Assembly: GCA_018697195.1 (NCBI GenBank)
Contig: CM031866.1
Span: 12,149,505 to 12,213,504, forward strand
Length of the DNA stretch: 64,000 nt
From: Certhia americana
Taxonomy: Eukaryota > Chordata > Aves > Passeriformes > Certhiidae
Direction: 5' to 3'
Part shown: positions 42,701 through 64,000 of the stretch, piece by piece
Numbering within the stretch: position 1 is the stretch's first letter
Layout: every line of letters starts with the position of its first letter
The notes under the pieces: generated by a model
Seen by the model: only the letters and a program-made list of their open reading frames with translations
Databases searched by the model: none
Told to the model about the DNA's origin: nothing
Position numbers and translations under genes: made by a program

Positions 42701-42826
42701 TTTTACTCCTCCCTGGCTCTTCCCTGGCTGCCTTTGTGCTCAGGCACACAAGGCAGGCACCCTCCAGCCTGTGGCATCCTCCACAAAAGCTGTCTCACTC
42801 CCATCACCCTGCCTCAGCTGACCAAA
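30726..42826. other. Intergenic region between PRTG promoter and NEDD4 3' end
   Basis: No gene recognised on either strand. It contains a tRNA-like relic near 32.0 kb, a GC-richer patch at 33.7-34.3 kb with overlapping open frames on both strands, another GC-moderate patch at 36.4-37.3 kb, and otherwise AT-rich unique-looking sequence. No poly(A)-tailed retrocopy or LTR pair seen. It could hold enhancers for either gene, which sequence alone cannot show. Confidence 0.6.
31974..32037 (+). repeat. Degenerate tRNA-like relic, possible old SINE head
   Basis: The segment ttggtggagtggctagagct resembles a tRNA A-box/D-arm, and about 25 nt later ggtcagttccc resembles a weak B box. The ends (ggtc, gacc) could pair. 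No clean cloverleaf or anticodon arm is visible, so it is not a functional tRNA. An old tRNA-derived SINE fragment is the likeliest reading, but chance is possible. Confidence 0.3.
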
Positions 42827-43224
42827 GGGTTGGAGCACCTCTCCTCTAAGGAAAGGCTGAGAGAATTGGGATTTTTCTGGAAGAGAGAAAGCTTCAAGGT
42901 GACCTAATTGTGGCCTTCCAATACCTAAAGGAAACTTACAGGATAGATGGGGCAAGGCATGTAGTGACAAAACAAGGGGAAATGGGTTCAAATTGAAGGA
43001 GAGTAGGTTTAGATTAGATATTAAGAAAAACTTCTGTACTGTGAGAATGGTGAGTCACTGGCACAGGCTGTCCAGAGAAGCTGCCCCAACCCTGGAGGTG
43101 TTCCAGGCCAGGCTGGATGGGGCTCTGAGCAGCCTGGTCAAGTGGAAGGTGTACCTGCCAATGGCAGGGGGCTGGAACTGGATGATCTTCAAGAACCCCT
43201 TCCCACCTGGGCCATTCTATGATA
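42827..43224 (+). mobile_element. CR1 LINE, 5'-truncated 3' end
   Basis: Plus-strand sequence carries the familiar avian CR1 3' end: tggagcacctctcctctaag, gaaaggctgagag, tggccttccaatacctaaag, tttagattagatattaagaa, gtgagtcactggcacaggct, gtccagagaagctg, aggccaggctggatggggct. It ends in ccattctatgat, the CR1 terminal repeat unit. About 400 nt, so the reverse transcriptase region is absent. It lies about 0.5 kb beyond the NEDD4 poly(A) signal and is oriented toward NEDD4. Confidence 0.93.
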
Positions 43225-43719
43225 CTCAGCACCACCAGCCTCTCCTTTACTTGAGCACAAACTGCTATCACCACTCCCACCCCAAACCTAGTTTAAAGCC
43301 CACAGAAAGGACATGCTGCTGGGCACTCCCTGCTGCTGGTGCAGGGTTTCAGGGCCCCTCTCCCACTCCCCACCCAGCTGTGCACCTGCTGGGAAGGTAC
43401 CCAGGGCAGGAAGGAGCCTGGCCCTGCCTCACCTGGTCAGTGGCCTTGCTGGGGGCCTCCCCTCAGTATCTCTAGGCTAGCCATGCAGTGAAGGCTGACA
43501 GTGACCTACAGCTTCTATAAAAACACAATGAGCATTTTTCCAAGGCTGCACGTCTCAGGAGCAGGACACCAGGAAACAGCACTGCTTCATCTTCATAGCT
43601 CTGCAAAAGTAGCAGCGTGTTATGGTGGAACTACTGCCATGGCCTGCCTAGGAGTATAAAAATGACTCAATTCTTGCTATTTTAAGATTACTGATTTGCA
43701 CTTCAAAGAACTGAATCAC

Positions 43720-45423
43720 AACTTATTAGAATAAACTTTTATTTACTGCTCTCAGGATCCTTATTTTATACTTCAAAGTATGCAACAAAACCTGCTACAT
43801 TCAAATCTATACAGATTTACTGGTATATCATTCACGTTTTACAAAACTGCATATAGATTTGGGAAATTTGTATAAGTTACCTTTATTTACATGTAATACT
43901 ATCAGTCCTAATGACCTAGTCAAAGGATAAAACAAAGCGGGATTTTAAATATCCCTTAAGACCCATTAACATTTGTTACATAATTTACATATCTTCAGAG
44001 AGAGATGTGCTACACTTCCTTCTTGCATATTTATAAAGACTGTGACTAAACATAAATTTGCTGGCCAAAGCTAGGTACTGTCATTTCCTCAGATCATATT
44101 GGTAATAAAATGTTAAAATTTGAGCAAGTCAGGTATACAAACCAATTTTTTTCCTTTCAGAACCAACTTTGCTAATCATTTTAACCAGCACTTGCTCAAA
44201 AAAAGTGTTAACATTAATACAAAATATATCCACATTTACAAAAGAAACCAAACTAATATTTATATATGACAAGTTGATCTACAATAAATTGCACATTGTT
44301 GGTTATGACTTTGGTTATATTGTATTAACAAATTTGGTTTCTAGACTAACACTGGAGAAAACAATATAAAAATGCAGCTGTAGAAACTAGCAACCTGTAA
44401 ACATATCACAGAACCAAATTCTGCACCTGATCACATGTGCATAACCTCCACGCAGTTCAGAAGAGTTTGCACATAACAGAGTGCTGAATTTGGCCCAGAA
44501 AACCCTGTAAACATGTTCTTTATTGTTATGTAGTGCAATACTGCAAGAATGGATAATAAAGGCCTCTAACTATCAGTAAATACTGAGTGATACCCATACA
44601 AATTTCACTTTAAGATTGATTTGTTTCAAAAGGCTGAATTGAAAGTATCATTGAACTACAAATTTATCAAAAGAAGTGATGAACACTCAATAAACCAACA
44701 TCAGCATACAAATTCAAACAAAAAAAATGGATATAATTTCTCATTAAAACTCAGAATTATGCTGCTTATCTGTTTTGTGTAAAAATCTTGAGTTTGTTAC
44801 ACTGTTTTAGCAAAAGCAAGTTAGAAACAGAAGTCAACAATTGTGTCAGCAAGTCAGTGTTCTGCAAACAAATGTTTTCCATTGTTTTATTCTAATATGC
44901 TGAATTATAAGGTGCTTTGGGCAGATCTGTTGCAAAGAGCCTGAAGCAGCACAGATTATGATACTGTAATACATGAAGTTTGTTGGGTTTTTTTGTTTGG
45001 CTGGTGTTTTTATAAACAGCATAACAATTACAGTTGTTCCTCTTAAAGCAGCAAATCAAATTTAAATCCTCTGCAAAGATTTCTTCACAGCTTTACTTCA
45101 GTAGTTTACTGCAGGACAGTCTCAAATATTGTACAAGAGGCAACTGCTAAAAACATTTTAGTTTTTGACTTACTTGGCACTGGCTGATCCAATGTGTACA
45201 TTGCATGTATCAGCAAATACAAAAACTATGGAAATGACAAAATACATTTTCAAAAGTTAGTGATTTTTAATACTTAGTTATTTTACATGTTATACTATGA
45301 AGATTCAATAGCCATGTGATTAAATACAATGGTAGCAATGGTAGTCCCTGGAAAATTCAAATTTGTTTGTAAACCCTTAAAATGAAATTGCAGCACTGGA
45401 CCAACATAATTTTTGTCTGTGTC
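43720..45423 (-). other. NEDD4: NEDD4 3' UTR (approximate)
   Basis: About 1.7 kb of AT-rich sequence after the stop codon with no plausible open frame. The AT-rich block ends near 43.68 kb, where GC-richer, CR1-bearing sequence starts, which is why I place the transcript end here. Possible internal AATAAA signals on the minus strand lie at 44885-44890, 44519-44524 and 43882-43887, so shorter 3' ends are possible. Confidence 0.6.
43738..43743 (-). promoter_or_regulatory. Likely distal poly(A) signal of NEDD4 (AATAAA)
   Basis: AATAAA on the minus strand, followed by a T/G-bearing stretch (ttgtgattcagttctttg) that could act as the downstream element. It is the last AATAAA before sequence composition changes. 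Cleavage would fall near 43715-43725. Inference from motif and position only. Confidence 0.5.
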
Positions 45424-63431
<18,008 letters not shown>

Positions 63432-64000
63432 CTACAGAAAACAAAAAAAAAACACCACAGAAAGCTGAAAGCTGCAAAGTGTTATAAAAACATTGTCCCC
63501 ACACCCTGATAGCACAGCAATGCTTTCTTAGAACCTGAATGCACTTTTGAATTAAAGGCAATAACTTGTTCTGTACAGAGCAAGTTCTGATTGACCCAAC
63601 ACTCAGACCCTTGGACAGTTCTGCCTTCCTCAAAATAAAATTCGAAGGAGCTGGAGGTGGAGATTTAGACTGTTACTAAATTAGACAGATTAATGTTAAC
63701 CAAACAGGAGAGTTGTTCAGCATCAGGACTGTAAGCATCTCCAGAAGAAACATTGCCCTATAGGTTCCCCCCTCCTAGGAGCACCCAAGAATTTCCATAA
63801 ACCTAGGCAGCTGTTTAAAACAGGCATGTATAAACACTTTTTTCTTTTCCAAATCATACAGCTACTGTTAAAGATAAAGAAGCAAAAGTAAGTGTAATCT
63901 GTGGTAAGTGCTTTAGAAGTTCCAGCAATTCCAGTGGTTCCAAGCTTGGCATGAAAATCTGTCAGAACTATGAAAAAATACCTTCTGTCTACACACATTG
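63432..64000 (-). other. NEDD4 intron upstream of first visible exon (partial)
   Basis: I see no coding exon between 63432 and the window end. The minus-strand open frame at 63723-63998 has no C2-like features. The preceding C2 exon must lie beyond 64000. Confidence 0.7.

Noticed and set aside
42993..43475. 160-codon plus-strand open frame
   Set aside because: Runs through the CR1 3' end, which is noncoding in this part of the element.

Overview
The window is vertebrate nuclear DNA from a bird, probably a songbird. It has an AT-rich, intron-dominated layout, two CR1 LINE 3' ends, and a minus-strand SINE with a tRNA-Ile-like head and a CR1-like tail (56872-57013). I associate that SINE type with passerines from memory; it was not searched. 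There are no prokaryotic features, CRISPR arrays or operons.

Two genes were recognised by reading the exons directly, both on the minus strand. (1) PRTG (protogenin, an Ig/fibronectin receptor of the DCC/neogenin group) enters from the right: promoter and CpG island at about 29.5-30.7 kb, exon 1 (signal peptide, 30079-30145), a 688-nt GC-rich intron 1, exon 2 (first Ig domain, 29088-29390), then an intron filling 1-29087 and running off the window. (2) NEDD4 (C2-WW-HECT E3 ubiquitin ligase): 24 consecutive coding exons from 63431 down to the stop codon at 45424-45426. They join to one open frame of 2418 nt (805 residues plus stop) covering the end of C2, four WW domains and the whole HECT domain. 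The AT-rich 3' UTR probably ends near 43.72 kb. The N-terminal exons lie beyond 64000.

The gap 30.7-43.7 kb is intergenic and has no gene I can recognise. It contains a degenerate tRNA-like relic (about 32.0 kb), a GC-rich patch (33.7-34.3 kb) and a CR1 3' end (42.83-43.22 kb). A second CR1 lies in a NEDD4 intron (51.09-51.58 kb).

The two genes sit head-to-tail in the order NEDD4 then PRTG, as I recall from human 15q21. They act separately: PRTG is an embryonic cell-surface receptor and NEDD4 a cytosolic/membrane-recruited ubiquitin ligase. I found no convincing new biological system. The more interesting leftovers are a short CpG-rich protein-like frame in a NEDD4 intron (54.69-54.95 kb), a quadruplex-type motif beside a CCAAT box in the PRTG promoter, a SINE about 100 nt from the WW3 splice donor, and a very long pure-T tract in front of PRTG exon 2.
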